Notes under the pieces: generated by a model
Database searches by the model: none
Told to the model about the DNA's origin: nothing
What the model saw: only the letters and a program-made list of their open reading frames with translations
Position numbers and translations under genes: made by a program
Assembly: GCA_036867785.1 (NCBI GenBank)
Contig: CP145422.1
Location: 310,001-374,000 of the forward strand
Origin: Plasmodiophora brassicae
Lineage: Eukaryota > Endomyxa: Phytomyxea > Phytomyxea > Plasmodiophorida
Reading direction: 5' to 3'
Length of the DNA: 64,000 bases
In this document: positions 31,854 through 42,344 of the stretch, piece after piece
Numbering within the stretch: the stretch's first letter is position 1
Layout: the number at the start of each line of letters is the position of its first letter

Positions 31854-34069
31854 CTACGTGTGCTGCAGTCGGGCCATGTTGTCGGCGAGTTTGCGGTCGA
31901 TCCGGGCGGGGATCTGCTTGACGAGTTCGTGGTTCGTCGCCGCCTGCAGCGCGAACTTGTAGTCGCGCGTCGGGAACGGCATTCGCACGAGCGTGTCGTT
32001 CGCCTCGATGGCGTCGGCCAGGCATTGCAGACCGGCCACCTTCGTGTTGTTCTGGTCCAGCTGCAGCGACGTGAGCGTGTGGTTCGCCTTGATCGCGTCG
32101 GCCAGCGCCATCATGCCCTCGTCGCCCATGGCGTTGCCCTGGATGTCCAGCGCGGTCAGGGCGGGCGCCCCCGTCTTCAGCTCGGACAGCATGGGGTCCA
32201 GGCGCATGTGCGCCTTCGTCGTGCTGTTGTCCGCCAACAGCAACTCGCTGAGGAGCGGCGTCGACCGCACAAAGTCACGCAGGGCATTCGCCAGCGCCTC
32301 GTCATCGTCGTCCCCCTCATTGTCCAGCACTAGGAACGCGGATCAGTGCCAGGGCAACCGCCAAGCAAGCACGTGCATGGCGAACCGTTGGACGAGAGCG
32401 ACAGGCGGGCAATGGGCCCACCCGTAAGGCCCTTCAGGATCCAGGAGATGGCCGCATGCCCGAGTTCACAGTGGTCCGCCGCCAGGCTATGCACGATGCG
32501 GGATTCGCTGAGGATCGATGCGATCTTCACACCGACGTAGTCGCCGAGGTCGTTGCCGCTGATGTCCATCTCCATGCGCTGGCGTTCGCTGCGGAACGCG
32601 CTGGCCACCAGGGCCTCGATCGCCCGCGCCGACACCTTCAGGAACGATACGTTGAGCACCTCGAGCGTCGGGTTCGCCGCGATGCCCGCGCACAGCTGGA
32701 CGGCGATGACGTCGCCGAACGCGTTCTTCGAGACGGACAGCTCCTTCAGGGTCGGGCAGCGGGCGGCCGCCACGAGGCACCCGGCGACGCCCTCATCAGA
32801 GATCTGGCAGTTGTTGACGAACAGGCGCTCCAGGCGCCAAGCGTCCATTGCGAAGAGCGACGACAGGGAATCGGCGGCCGCCGGCCCAATTGTGTTGCCG
32901 GACAGGTCCAGCGATCGCAGCGAGCCGACAAGGACGACGTTGTGCTGGATGCTCTGCAGGAGGCGACCAGTCCCCAGCGCCTGCGACTTCAACCGCGCCA
33001 CGGTCAGCGACTCCTGTGGTCGTTTCGTGCAGGCGACGACGTCGGCCACCAGGATCATGCCGGCCTCCTCCAGGTCATTGCACGAGATGTCGTACGACTG
33101 CAACGGTGGATCTCGTAGCAGGACACTGGCAGCACACATGCGTTCAGAACGCCAGCAACCCGTGAAGCGTCGCGCCACGCAATGAACCTTCGTAGCAGCG
33201 GGACGCTGGCGACGGTGGCCCCCGTCTTGCGCATCTCGAGGACGGTGACGCCCGGGTGCCGGCTGATGGCCTGCAGGGCGGCGTTCATGCCCGTGTCCTT
33301 CAGCTGGATGTCGTGGATGCGAATCTTCGTGAATCGCATGCCATAGGACAGGGCCTTGAACAGCGCCAGCGCCGTCTGCGTGTCCAGGTCGGGGTACAGC
33401 GTGTTCGTGATCGTCAGCGTGTCCGCATCGGGGCCCTCCCGCGCCTGGCAGACGACGGCCATCAGCCTGGCGCGAAGGTCGGCATTGGGTTGCGCCCCGA
33501 ATAGACGGCAGGCGGCGTTGAACCGGTACGTGAACCCAGCCTCGTCGGTCACTACCAGCGCGTACGTCAGTGGTGGTGCGACCGAGCCCACCACCCGACC
33601 TTGGCGACTTACTGGGTACAATGCCCGCCGACAGGAACGACGTCGTCATGGACTGCGTCATGTACTTGCCTGTGAATCGGGCGACGGACGGGTCCCGGCA
33701 CCCGTTGGTCAGGCGCGAGTACTCGGCGTAGATGCCCTGGACGATGGCCATGGCGGATGCGGGCTCCGCCTGCATACGAAGGACGAAATCGGGGAACTGG
33801 ACGACGACTTCGGTGTCGGACACCTTCACGTCCAGCAGGTTGTACAGGAAGTCCTGGCGCTGAACGGACGCCGCCTTGCCCTTGACCTTCAGCGTCACCA
33901 TCATCGTGTTGGCCAGCACGATCGTCCGCTTCTGCAGCTTGCCGTACTTGTTGATCTTCCGGACGACCTCGCTGAACGTGATGTCGACCGTGCCGCCGCC
34001 CAAGGCCGCCGACAGCGCCGACATTGTCGCCGCGTCCAGCGATGCGGCGGGACCCGACTCCCCGCCCAT
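31854..34069 (-). CDS. CARMIL-like PH-plus-leucine-rich-repeat protein
   Basis: Four exons: 34069-33613, 33551-33188, 33125-32387/32386, 32329-31854. The introns (61, 62, 56 nt) have GTAAGT, GTTCAT and GTTCGC donors and TAG/CAG acceptors; about 678 residues. The N-terminal segment (residues 15-110; KYGKLQKRTIVLANTMMVTL, VVVQFPDFVLRM) looks like the CARMIL PH-like domain. It is followed by many LRRs (LRSLDLSGNTIG, LKELSVSKNAFGD, LEVLNVSFLKVS, LTALDIQGNAMGD, LTSLQLDQNNTK). The tail LVRMPFPTRDYKFAL matches the end of CARMIL LRR domains. CARMIL proteins regulate actin capping protein and link to myosin-I and Arp2/3. This copy ends right after the LRR array, so the capping-protein-binding and proline-rich tail is missing or never present. 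The KMO stop lies about 106 bp upstream. Confidence 0.78.
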
Positions 34070-34175
34070 CGCTCGTGCACTATCTAAGCAGAGACGTCGT
34101 CCCGCCGTCGCCGGGGTCGACTGACCGTACTCCCGGCAAGTATACTGTATTGCAGAGTGTACGTCAGAGGTGCGT

Positions 34176-35722
34176 TCACCGGCGACGACCTGTACAGACT
34201 GCCACCGCGGCAGCGGACGCAACGGCAACGACGCCGATGGCGCTGTAGAAGATCCTGTCCTGGACGAGTGCCCTTCGCCGGGCGACGTCATAGGGCGTAC
34301 GCGTGAACGAGACCATCGTGTAGAGCGGCACCCAGGCCTTGGGGCAAACCGCATGCAGCACCTATGCGCATCCGGTTACCATCACAGCAAGGGGTACTCG
34401 ATATCGGTTGCACCGACGTACGGCCTCAACGCGTTTCTTGGCGCGGAACAGGAACGAATCCGTCTTGGAGCTCATCTCGACGAAATTCTCCAGCGACAGG
34501 TCGGCAAGTGCGATGCCAGCAGGTTGGCGCTCCCGGTTGAACTGTTCCAGGCAGGCGCGGACGTCACGGCGGGCGTGGCGCGCCCAGATGTCGGCAAACA
34601 ATAGAGCATCCTCGAACCCGGCGTTCATGCCCTGCCCATAGAATGGTACAACGGCATGCGCTGCATCGCCAAGGAGGACGACAACGCCCGTGTTCCAAGG
34701 CGAGCACTTGACAGTGACCAGCGGGCTAGACGGCGCCGCGTGCACTTGGGCGACCAGGTCGGGCGCGCCGATCAGGTCGACGAAGTCGGGATACAGTTCC
34801 GTGAAGTACGCCCCGATGCTGGACGGGTCGGCGTCCAGCGCGTCCAGGTCGGCCCATGGCGCGAACAGGGTCGCCGTGAACGACCGGTCCCGATTCGGCA
34901 ACGCTATCAGCATGCCCCGGGCATGCCTTGGCCAGATGTGCAGATTGTTGGGGGAGGCGAGCGCGAACTCGCCCTGGCTGCCGGCCGGGATCGTCAGCTC
35001 CTTGTACCCGGCCGAAAGGAACTCCTGCGAGACGTTCACCCGCGAGCACTTGCTCATGGAATCGCGCACTGACTAATACGGCAGTCAGAGCGCCCGACAC
35101 GCGAGCGTCGCTGGCGAACGCCTACAGAGAACGCTCCGTCGGCGCCGACGATCATGTCGAACGAGACGACCTGTTTGTTGCCGTGTCGGTCAACGGTCGT
35201 CAGTTTGCCATCCGGCTGGATGCGCTCGACGGTCGTTTCGAACCGGAACGTGATGCGATCGGTGGCGGCGAGCGCATCCAGCAGGAACGCATTCAGGTCG
35301 GACCTGGCGACCGAGTAGATTGCCTGACCGGCATGACCGTACGGCTGGATCTTGGCGGGCCCGTCCAGCGAATGGATGCAGCGGCCCTCCATGGCGATCA
35401 GCAGCGGCTGGACCCTGTCAAACAGGTCGGCCGCTTTCAACGCCTCGATTCCACGATGCGATAGCGCTAGGTTGATTGATCTGCCATGCGGCAGGTGCGT
35501 CAGACGACGTCCGGGAGCACACCGACTATCGTACCGTTTGTTCGGATTCGTCATCTGTCCGAACTCGGTGGTGACGAGGTCGGCGCGCAGGTCGGCGCGC
35601 TTCTCGATGATCGTCAGGCGGTGGCCGGCCCGGGCCAGCAGCAGAGCGACCATGGAGCCGGTCAGGCCGGCGCCCACCACCGCGATATCGCATTCGGGGA
35701 CGCCATCCCCCGGCGTTGCCAT
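34176..35722 (-). CDS. KMO: Kynurenine 3-monooxygenase
   Basis: Four exons: 35722-35535, 35480-35126, 35072-34422, 34361-34176; introns 54, 53, 60 nt; 459 residues, normal for the family. KMO is an FAD- and NADPH-dependent hydroxylase converting L-kynurenine to 3-hydroxykynurenine in tryptophan breakdown, on the outer mitochondrial membrane. Seen: the Rossmann FAD motif VVGAGLTGSMVALLLARAG, KRSINLALSHRG formed across intron 1, GADGAFSSVR across intron 2, YKELTIP, the second FAD motif GDAAHAVVPFYGQGMNAGFED, and PLYTMVSFTRTPY across intron 3. A C-terminal hydrophobic helix (IGVVAVASAAAVAVC) before GRRR is the expected tail anchor. The first intron is a multiple of three, so unspliced mRNA would stay open. 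The ATG at 35722 places the FAD motif near residue 15. Confidence 0.92.
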
Positions 35723-35731
35723 GCCCGCCAC

Positions 35732-36101
35732 TACTTACTGTACGAGGCGTCCCCCCGCCGGCCGCCTGGCACCACGAGCCGCGCGACGGCCGTCCAATGT
35801 GTCAACCGGCAAAAAAGAAGCACGAACACGACAACGACGTCATGGCGAGACCTGCCTGCCTATGTACAAGGTGAGACGACGCCAGACGGACTGCACCACG
35901 GGCCGCCCATGACGGTTCATCGGGCCCCGCAAGACAGATGTAACACTGCACTGCGCGACTGCAACGCAGCGTTCACCAAGTCGGTCGGTCGTCAGCGCAG
36001 CAGCACGCGCAGTCGGCGTTGGGGGCGCTATCGCGCACCAGCGATCGAGGTACGTACCGAGCGGCGCCGGCCAACACGTGCCGTGCTCCGTTACGGACGC
36101 T
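35732..36101. other. Short intergenic stretch
   Basis: No gene supported; it probably holds the divergent 5' regions of KMO (minus) and the small domain gene (plus). Confidence 0.4.
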
Positions 36102-36449
36102 ATGTGCTCCACGCTTGCTTGCGACGCCTGTCGGAACAAATGGGCGCTGTACGCTGTCGCCCAGATGCCGTACGTGCGCGCCCAGATCACTGCCATCCTC
36201 GATCGCAAGGACACGAACGACGACGACAAGGTCGACGAGATTGCCCATGTGCTGCGTCGGTACGTCAAGGCAGTTGAACCACCCGATGCCGGTGCGGGAA
36301 CGCCGCGGCCAGTGCAGGCGCATGCTACGACGACAGGCACCGTACCTGCCTCGCAGCAGCAGCAGCAGCGATTCCTGCCCAACGAAACGTTCGACATGCT
36401 GTACACCGCCGCCCAGATGTATTCTCCGTCGTGCCTATATCATCGATGA
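36102..36449 (+). pseudogene. Partial paralogue of the 4CXXC_R1 protein's C-terminal domain
   Basis: The 115-codon frame MCSTLACDACRNKWALYAVAQMPYV... closely matches residues about 225-270 of the protein at 30706-31659 (LYAVAQMP, VRAQI, LDRKD, ND, KVD, IA, LR). A poly-Gln stretch and a second, incomplete copy (ETFDMLYTAAQM) follow. The second copy seems to continue in another frame (about 36440-36500, IIDDVNAGLVADVLRPVV), so it is shifted or interrupted by an intron I could not place. The zinc finger itself is absent. This could be a decayed duplicate or a small gene with two such domains. Confidence 0.55.
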
Positions 36450-36984
36450 CGTCAACGCCGGCCTGGTTGCCGATGTGCTTCGTCCAGTGGTCGATAGTGC
36501 ATCGGCAAACCGCAGAACGTCGCCAGCAAACGAGAAAGCGCCGCGCCACGGTCACAACTGGCCCAGACTTCGCTGAGCGTCATTACAGGCGCCATGCACG
36601 ACGAATGCCTGGTACGTTACCTGGCCGCTGGGTCCTGCCTGATGCATCGGCGCCCTTCTACCTAGGACGCCTTGTCGCTTGCACTCCGTCCTACGACGCC
36701 GAGCCGCTTGACACGCCCCCTGTTCGTCGTCGTCGCTTTGTCCCTACCGTGCAGAGCGTGTTCCTGTGTTGGACCCATACACGGTACCTGCGGACGTATC
36801 TTCACGTGTGAATGGTATGGGATGGGATGGTTCCCGAGAAGGTTCCGGGGCGGCGACTGCGCGACAGTCGGCTGCTGCTGGTCGGCGGTGGTGCCTGCCG
36901 CCTGGCCCTGGGTGGGCTGACCGCACCTGCGACAGGCGGAGTTGGGCGCCATCCGCATTTGGCAGCGGCGCTCCGCCACACGCG

Positions 36985-37542
36985 ATGGGGCATTCAAGGC
37001 TGCCGCTGCTGTCGCTGCCGCGCGTGCTCGGCAAATCCGAGCTCCAGCATTACACGTACGCCCTGGAGATGCTGGCGCTGGCGCGCGACCCCGAGTACTG
37101 GAAGCCGTCGTACGACCAGCTGCGCAACATGTACGCCCGGTACAGCGTGCCCGGGATCAGCTACAAACCCGGCCTGGCCGAGTTGCTCTACATGTACGAA
37201 TGCATGCGGGTGGCCAGGTTCGCGCGCGTCCCCCGCCTACCCGGGCAGAAATACTACGACGCCCTGTTCTGGAACGAACCCGTTATCGATACGCTGCTGG
37301 CGCGGTTCGCCGTCACGCCGACGCCGACCGTGCCCCGCGTCCTGGCCGACCACCAGCAATGGCTGGAAGACCAGGACCCGGACCCGGAGCTCGCCTTCCA
37401 CCTGCAGGAGAAGGAGCTCAGGGCGAAGTTCGCGCTTCGAGCGCAGACACCCGCCAAACCGAAACGACCCGCCAAGCCAAGCAGCCCGTCCAAGCCCGCA
37501 ACCACGCCGGCCGACGCCGTCGTCGACTCCGACGATGACTAG
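36985..37542 (+). CDS. Unknown protein, first of a tandem paralogous pair
   Basis: 185 residues. The body (residues 15-140) is rich in aromatic residues and clearly homologous to the next gene: YTYALEMLALARDP.YW.P.YD, YARYSVPG, KPGLAELL.MY.C.RVA, FWNEPVIDTLLARFAV, then DHQQWL.DQDPD. The tail is low-complexity Lys/Pro/Ala ending DSDDD. No signal peptide or membrane segment. The predicted fold is helical, perhaps a helical-repeat pair. I do not recognise the family. The start at 36985 is the first ATG before the conserved part in this frame with a reasonable context; earlier in-frame sequence looks non-coding. Confidence 0.72.
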   Translation: MGHSRLPLLSLPRVLGKSELQHYTYALEMLALARDPEYWKPSYDQLRNMYARYSVPGISYKPGLAELLYMYECMRVARFARVPRLPGQKYYDALFWNEPVIDTLLARFAVTPTPTVPRVLADHQQWLEDQDPDPELAFHLQEKELRAKFALRAQTPAKPKRPAKPSSPSKPATTPADAVVDSDDD

Positions 37543-37721
37543 CACGAACCACGATATGCCATTTCGGTTTTATTATACGATGCAACGTCCTGCAGGCCCA
37601 TTCGCCCTTGGGGAGCGCTGCTGGCGCCAAGCCGAGCGCTGACTGGCGTTGCGTGCGCGTGATTCCGCCGGGGCCTGCCCGTACGTACGACCTGGACGGA
37701 CGGCGCTGGCGCTGCGCACCG

Positions 37722-38306
37722 ATGGGTAAGCGCACGGCTCCGACGATCAGCTTCTCGCGTGCCATGACGCGGACGGCGCTGCAGCGGTACACGTACGCGC
37801 TGGAGCTGCTGGCGCTGGCGCGGGACCCGGCGTACTGGCGCCCGACCTACGACCGCCTGGTGAACCTGTACGGCAGGTATCACGTGCCCGGCGTCATGGA
37901 CAAGCCGGGCGTTGCGCAGCTGCTCGACATGTACGATTGCCTGCGTGTCGCCAAGCACACGAAAGTGCCACGACGCGTCGGGCAGGCATGGCGGGAGGTC
38001 GTCCTCTGGAATGAGCCCGTCGTCGACGCCCTCCTGGACCGGTTCGCCGTATCGCCCGCGCCCAGCATCGAGTGTGCCGTTCGCGACCATATGGTCTGGC
38101 TGCGTGACCAGGATACCGATGTCGAGTTCCGTCGCCAGGAGATCGACCTGAGGAACGACCTGACCAGCAAACGTGTCGCCCGTCTGCGCCGGCGCCGCCA
38201 GGAAGAGATCGAAGAGGATCGCCGCCTAGAGCAACAGGAACTCCAACTGCAGAAGTACGTTGAGCAGTACCACAAAGAACGGGAACAGCCACCTGACGTC
38301 GATTGA
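37722..38306 (+). CDS. Unknown protein, second of a tandem paralogous pair
   Basis: 194 residues, starting about 180 bp after the stop of its paralogue on the same strand. Shared blocks: YTYALELLALARDPAYWRP, YGRYHVPG, KPGVAQLLDMYDCLRVA, WNEPVVDALLDRFAV, DHMVWLRDQDTD. Its tail differs from the first copy: a charged coiled-coil-like stretch (RRRRQEEIEEDRRLEQQELQ) of about 50 residues replaces the Lys/Pro-rich tail. The conserved core suggests one domain with exchangeable C-termini. Function unknown. Confidence 0.75.
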   Translation: MGKRTAPTISFSRAMTRTALQRYTYALELLALARDPAYWRPTYDRLVNLYGRYHVPGVMDKPGVAQLLDMYDCLRVAKHTKVPRRVGQAWREVVLWNEPVVDALLDRFAVSPAPSIECAVRDHMVWLRDQDTDVEFRRQEIDLRNDLTSKRVARLRRRRQEEIEEDRRLEQQELQLQKYVEQYHKEREQPPDVD

Positions 38307-39617
38307 CCTGTGCCCGCCCAGCTAGGCGTGATGTTCGTCAATTCGCACGTAATACAATATAAGTATGGATCAGATACCTCGGTCAAGTGTCGCGGCCCCT
38401 AATATCGACAAGGGCAGCCGCCCACGACCTATCTCACCAGACGGTGCCCAGCTGACCTCGACGTCACGCATCAGTTAAGCTTGCTCGTTATTGTCGGACC
38501 CGTACGTGCACTCGCATCCACATCCCTCTTGCTGACATGCGCTAGCGACGTCTGTCGCTTGCATCCAATTGCGAATACTGTCTGGAGTGTACCCGGTTAT
38601 GGTATAGTTATCCGAGTTCTGACTGCACCATATTCATAGCGGTCAGGACGTCCCCAGAGCCCCCGGCCCTGCGTTCTTGTTGGAGATTTGAAGACATGCA
38701 TGCAGGACTGCGCTGTGACCTACAAAGGTCCACATTGGGGGTTGACCCAGACCAGGACCGTATTCAACGAGGCGCCATCAACCGCATGGCAAATGCTGGA
38801 TACAATGTCGCGCTCGGGTACCGATGGTATCGGCTTTTGGAACGCAGCAGGTGCCGGCGATGAGGCTGCAATAATCGTGGGCCCTGAGGCTGCAATGATC
38901 GTGGGCCCTGAGGCTGCAATGATCGTGGGCCCTGAGGCTGCAATGATCGTGGGCCCCTTCCGCACATTCGTCAGGTAGGTATCCTGCAAACGAACAAAAA
39001 GCGGTTACATCACCATGCGGTTCCCCGGTGGTCCCCCTCCCGAGTACTGAACAGGCCAAACACCATTTGGCTTCGCAATTCGGAATGAGATACGGCACAT
39101 TCGGTGTTGTATGAACGTAACCGGTATGCAGAGCGCCACGACGCGGTTTCGTCGTAGCCGACACGCTCGGTATCCAGACAGCGTCGACAGAAAGGGACTA
39201 TTGTGTCACGACGGAGTCGCCAAGGCGATTCAGCCGTGTAGGCGACAGTTCTATCGCCACCAACGGTACCGCGGTGCCCGCACTTGGGAGACGAGCGATT
39301 CCGCATACGTCTGCGCGCAGCTGCCCTACCAAGGCAAAGGCGCCTGTTCCCTTGTCGCTACCGGGTCGCCACATATGGTTCAGCCGCCCACTAACTATGC
39401 ACTTGCCTGGATACATGACGTGCGCGAAACAGAAAGCCAATAGAGAAACGGCACAGGGGCAGTAGGCGCAGGCAGGCCAACAGCTGTTTCCTGTCGCGTC
39501 GCGACGTCGGCATGACTCTTGATTTATTGTTGGGAGGGAGGATTGCGTGCTGGGCCGAACGGACACGACACGACCGTCGATCACGTGCGTCAACCACAGC
39601 GGCAGCGCGCTCGGTCC
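38307..39617. other. Gene-free interval
   Basis: About 1.3 kb with no coding sequence I can support, apart from the 24-bp minisatellite listed separately. Confidence 0.5.
38862..38954. repeat. 24-bp minisatellite, about 3.9 copies
   Basis: The unit GAGGCTGCAATGATCGTGGG plus CCCT repeats head to tail, with one base change in the first copy. The unit length keeps every frame open, which makes open frames here look coding. Confidence 0.93.
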
Positions 39618-40755
39618 TCACTCGTCGTCGTCGATGAAAGGCATGTTACCAGGACGGGACAGCGCTGCAATGAGGGTTTTCGTGAAACCGAGCGTGCCCG
39701 CCTGACCATACGTGTTGCAGGTGGGCGACGCCGGCCCCGACGGGCAATCCGTGTCGCGATCCAGTGACCACATGTGCAGGCCGCCCAGGCCATTCCGCAA
39801 CGCGAACCTCGCCAGCGTGCGCACATCATCGATCGTGAACGTCTCGTCCGGCGTGTCGTTGCCGCCGATCATGGGCGTCACCTCGATCTGCGCGTATGGC
39901 AGGTTGTAGGCCTTGTGCAGGTTGACAGCCGACCGGACCGCAGAGCGCCCCATCTGACACTGGCCGGTCGTGTTCGACACGATACAGTTGCCGCCGGTCG
40001 AGCTCCCGTAGTCCATCGCCATCAGGTTGATGTAGTACCCGGTCAGGGCATACCGGGCGATCGACGACATGACCATGGTGCCGTGATGGCCCAGGCTCGG
40101 CTGGGCCGTCCCGCCCAGCGTCGCCACTGTGAAACTCCAGCGAAGGCCCGGGAACACGGCCTGGGCCACCTTGACGCGCTGCACCAGGCTGTCGACGTCC
40201 GCCTGCGTCTGCCCACCCTCAATGTCGAAATCGAACCCGACCAGCGACCGCGAGTTGTACCGGGCGACGAAGGCCAGGAAGTCGGCGTCGCGGGCGCAGC
40301 GGAAGGTGCCCTGGGCGCCACCCGTCGAGACAATGTATCCCAGGCCGGCGTCGACCCAGCGTGGCACATTCGCCTTGACGATCGTGCTGCTGGGCACGCC
40401 CACCCACGTCTCCGATCCGCACGTTCCGCCTGCGAACGCCCAGGTCACCGTCGACACGCCCAGCGACTGCACCAACGACACTAGCGACGTGGACGAGCCG
40501 TTCACGCCCGTCCCGAATTCGTTGCTGCTCCTAGCCGCGATCATGGGTCAGGTCGCAACCGATCGATCAGCCACGGTCGTCATCGCACCAGTTCAAGTGG
40601 ATGCCAATGTCCTTGTACGGGCTGAACATCACGCGTGACTCGACGACCGCGATGCCACAGACGACCACGGCGGCGGTCAGCACGGCCACCGGTGCGACAC
40701 CCCTCGGGCCTGGCAACATTCTTGTGGGGATCCGCGCCATCGGAGCCTTCGGCAT
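39618..40755 (-). CDS. Secreted GH18 chitinase, single module
   Basis: Exons 40755-40589 and 40530-39618 with a 58-nt intron (AACTG|GTGCG ... GGCTAG); 359 residues. An N-terminal hydrophobic stretch (VAPVAVLTAAVVVCGIAVVE) is a signal peptide or anchor. The GH18 barrel begins MFSPYKDIGIHLNW. The catalytic motif GFDFDIEGG has the acid Glu in place, so hydrolysis of beta-1,4-GlcNAc links is expected. Other family blocks: [60 protein letters not shown]. It is closest to module 3 of the large chitinase at 46-50 kb. The intron splits the Trp codon of LNW, at the same site as in modules 1 and 2 of that gene. No CBM is present. The start may be 40755 or 40740. Confidence 0.9.
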
Positions 40756-40826
40756 TTGCTGCCGGTGCCGTCGTCGTACGTGCCGCGACGTCGACCGCCC
40801 ATACAATGTTGATTTATGTACAGCGC

Positions 40827-42344
40827 CTACACGATGGTGACCAGGGCGACACCCTGTCGGGACCGTTGAATCGCGTCGCGCAGGTCGGCGTCGTCGCGAT
40901 CGGACCATGGCCGCCCGCTATTGATACATTCGACACGCCGTTGCTGGAGGCGGGCGACCTCAGCGCATTGCGGGTCACCGCTGACGACCATGACGAGCGT
41001 GTGGGGAGGTGCCGCTCCCAGCAGCGCCTGCAGGCCCTCGTTGAGGTCGGCATCGCCCGAATCGAACAGCGTCTTGAGGCGGCAGACGATCAGGTCGAAC
41101 GGCGACTGGGAGCGCAGGGCGCTGGTCGTACATCGGACAACGTCGCCAGGCGACGATGCGGTTTGCGCCGATACGATCGACGGCGACAGGGCGGCCAGCG
41201 TCTGCGCGTCATCGATCCAGGCGGATCGGCGGGCGAATCGATGGACGGCCTCCATGATGGTCGGGCGCTGGGCAGTGGACGCGCTGGGCAGCGCAAAGTG
41301 TGGCCCGTTGGCGATCTTCAGCGACACCAGCGCCATGGTCGTCTTGGCGTCGATGCGGCTGTCGTGGCACCCGTCCTGGATCGTGGTCGACAGGTACCGG
41401 CGTGCCAGGTACCGCAGCGAGTGCTTGCGGCCAGGTCGCCCGGTCGGGTACAGCACCGACGTATCGATGCAATGGTCATGGACGATACGCAGGGCGCGCA
41501 GGTCGTTCTCCAGGGAATGGCCGCAGAGGATGGCGGATTCGGCGCCCATCAACGCCAACAGGCGATCGCGCGCCTCCTCCAGCGTCGTCTGGACGGGCTC
41601 GAGCAGTTCAGCAGTGATCCCACTGTACCTGGTGTTGTAGTCGACGATGGGCGACGCGGGGCGCACCAGCGTGTCATACAGGACGACCAGGTCGGCATCG
41701 ACAACGGACAGACGCGTCAGTTCGAGGCCGTTGGCGGTGGTGCACATCTCGCAGTCGACGGCCAGAAGGCGTGCACTGGCGAGGTCGGCAACGGGTGGCG
41801 CTCGACGCCAACCGTCGTCAGTCAGGCACGTCGGCAGCGGGTACTCATTGGCGATTAGCTCCTCTTGCGTCAGACGGTAGGACGATGCCGACGGCAAAGG
41901 CGCGGATGCGGCCGCCAGTTTACGCTGCTTGCGCGCCTGTGCCTTGGAGGTGGCAATCTGGCACGTAATGATGGATTCCAGGACGCAGGTGGCGCTGAAC
42001 GACGACGCTGGCAGCGATAGGGGAAGGCGACAGGCGGACTGGAGGTGTCCGGACAGCACTGATGCAGAATGGGTGGTCAGACCGGGTACCACGACGACGA
42101 GCGCGCAGTTGAGGAGCGGGCGGTGTCGCAGGCAGAACCACTGCGGATTATCACAGTCGGCCAGGGCCCACATCAGGACCTGATGCAGGTGCGACATGCG
42201 AATCGGGTCGGGAACGCCTGTGCATAGGTGGAAGGTCGGGCGCAGATCGTTGCCGAATTGGCGCAGGTACTCGGCGCGTGCCGACAGACGCTGCTGGACG
42301 ACACTGCCGCGCGCGTCTGCGCGTTGGCGTCGCTTGCGACCCAT
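40827..42344 (-). CDS. REX1-type DEDDh 3'-5' RNA exonuclease
   Basis: 505 residues, no intron. The REXO1/REXO5-type exonuclease domain spans about residues 150-335: LLAVDCEMC (first acidic pair), VRPASPIVDYNTRYSGIT, CGHSLENDLRALRIVH, DTSVLYP, SLRYLARRYL and HDSRIDAKTTMAL (last His and Asp). Upstream, LMWALADCDNPQWFCLRH resembles the segment before the nuclease in REXO5 homologues. Such enzymes trim 5S rRNA, tRNA and snRNA ends in the nucleus. The C-terminal 170 residues (FDLIVCRLKTLFDSGDADL, TLVMVVSGD) may be a diverged RRM-like part. The ATG at 42344 is a true ATG with no better internal choice. The stop lies 72 bp upstream of the chitinase start on the same strand. Confidence 0.87.
   Translation of the reverse strand: MGRKRRQRADARGSVVQQRLSARAEYLRQFGNDLRPTFHLCTGVPDPIRMSHLHQVLMWALADCDNPQWFCLRHRPLLNCALVVVVPGLTTHSASVLSGHLQSACRLPLSLPASSFSATCVLESIITCQIATSKAQARKQRKLAAASAPLPSASSYRLTQEELIANEYPLPTCLTDDGWRRAPPVADLASARLLAVDCEMCTTANGLELTRLSVVDADLVVLYDTLVRPASPIVDYNTRYSGITAELLEPVQTTLEEARDRLLALMGAESAILCGHSLENDLRALRIVHDHCIDTSVLYPTGRPGRKHSLRYLARRYLSTTIQDGCHDSRIDAKTTMALVSLKIANGPHFALPSASTAQRPTIMEAVHRFARRSAWIDDAQTLAALSPSIVSAQTASSPGDVVRCTTSALRSQSPFDLIVCRLKTLFDSGDADLNEGLQALLGAAPPHTLVMVVSGDPQCAEVARLQQRRVECINSGRPWSDRDDADLRDAIQRSRQGVALVTIV

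Noticed and set aside
38862-38954. CRISPR-like array
   Set aside because: The units are contiguous with no spacers, so it is a minisatellite, and the DNA is eukaryotic.
38688-38978. Open frame containing the repeated EAAMIVGP motif
   Set aside because: Explained by the 24-bp minisatellite, which keeps all frames open; no support outside it.
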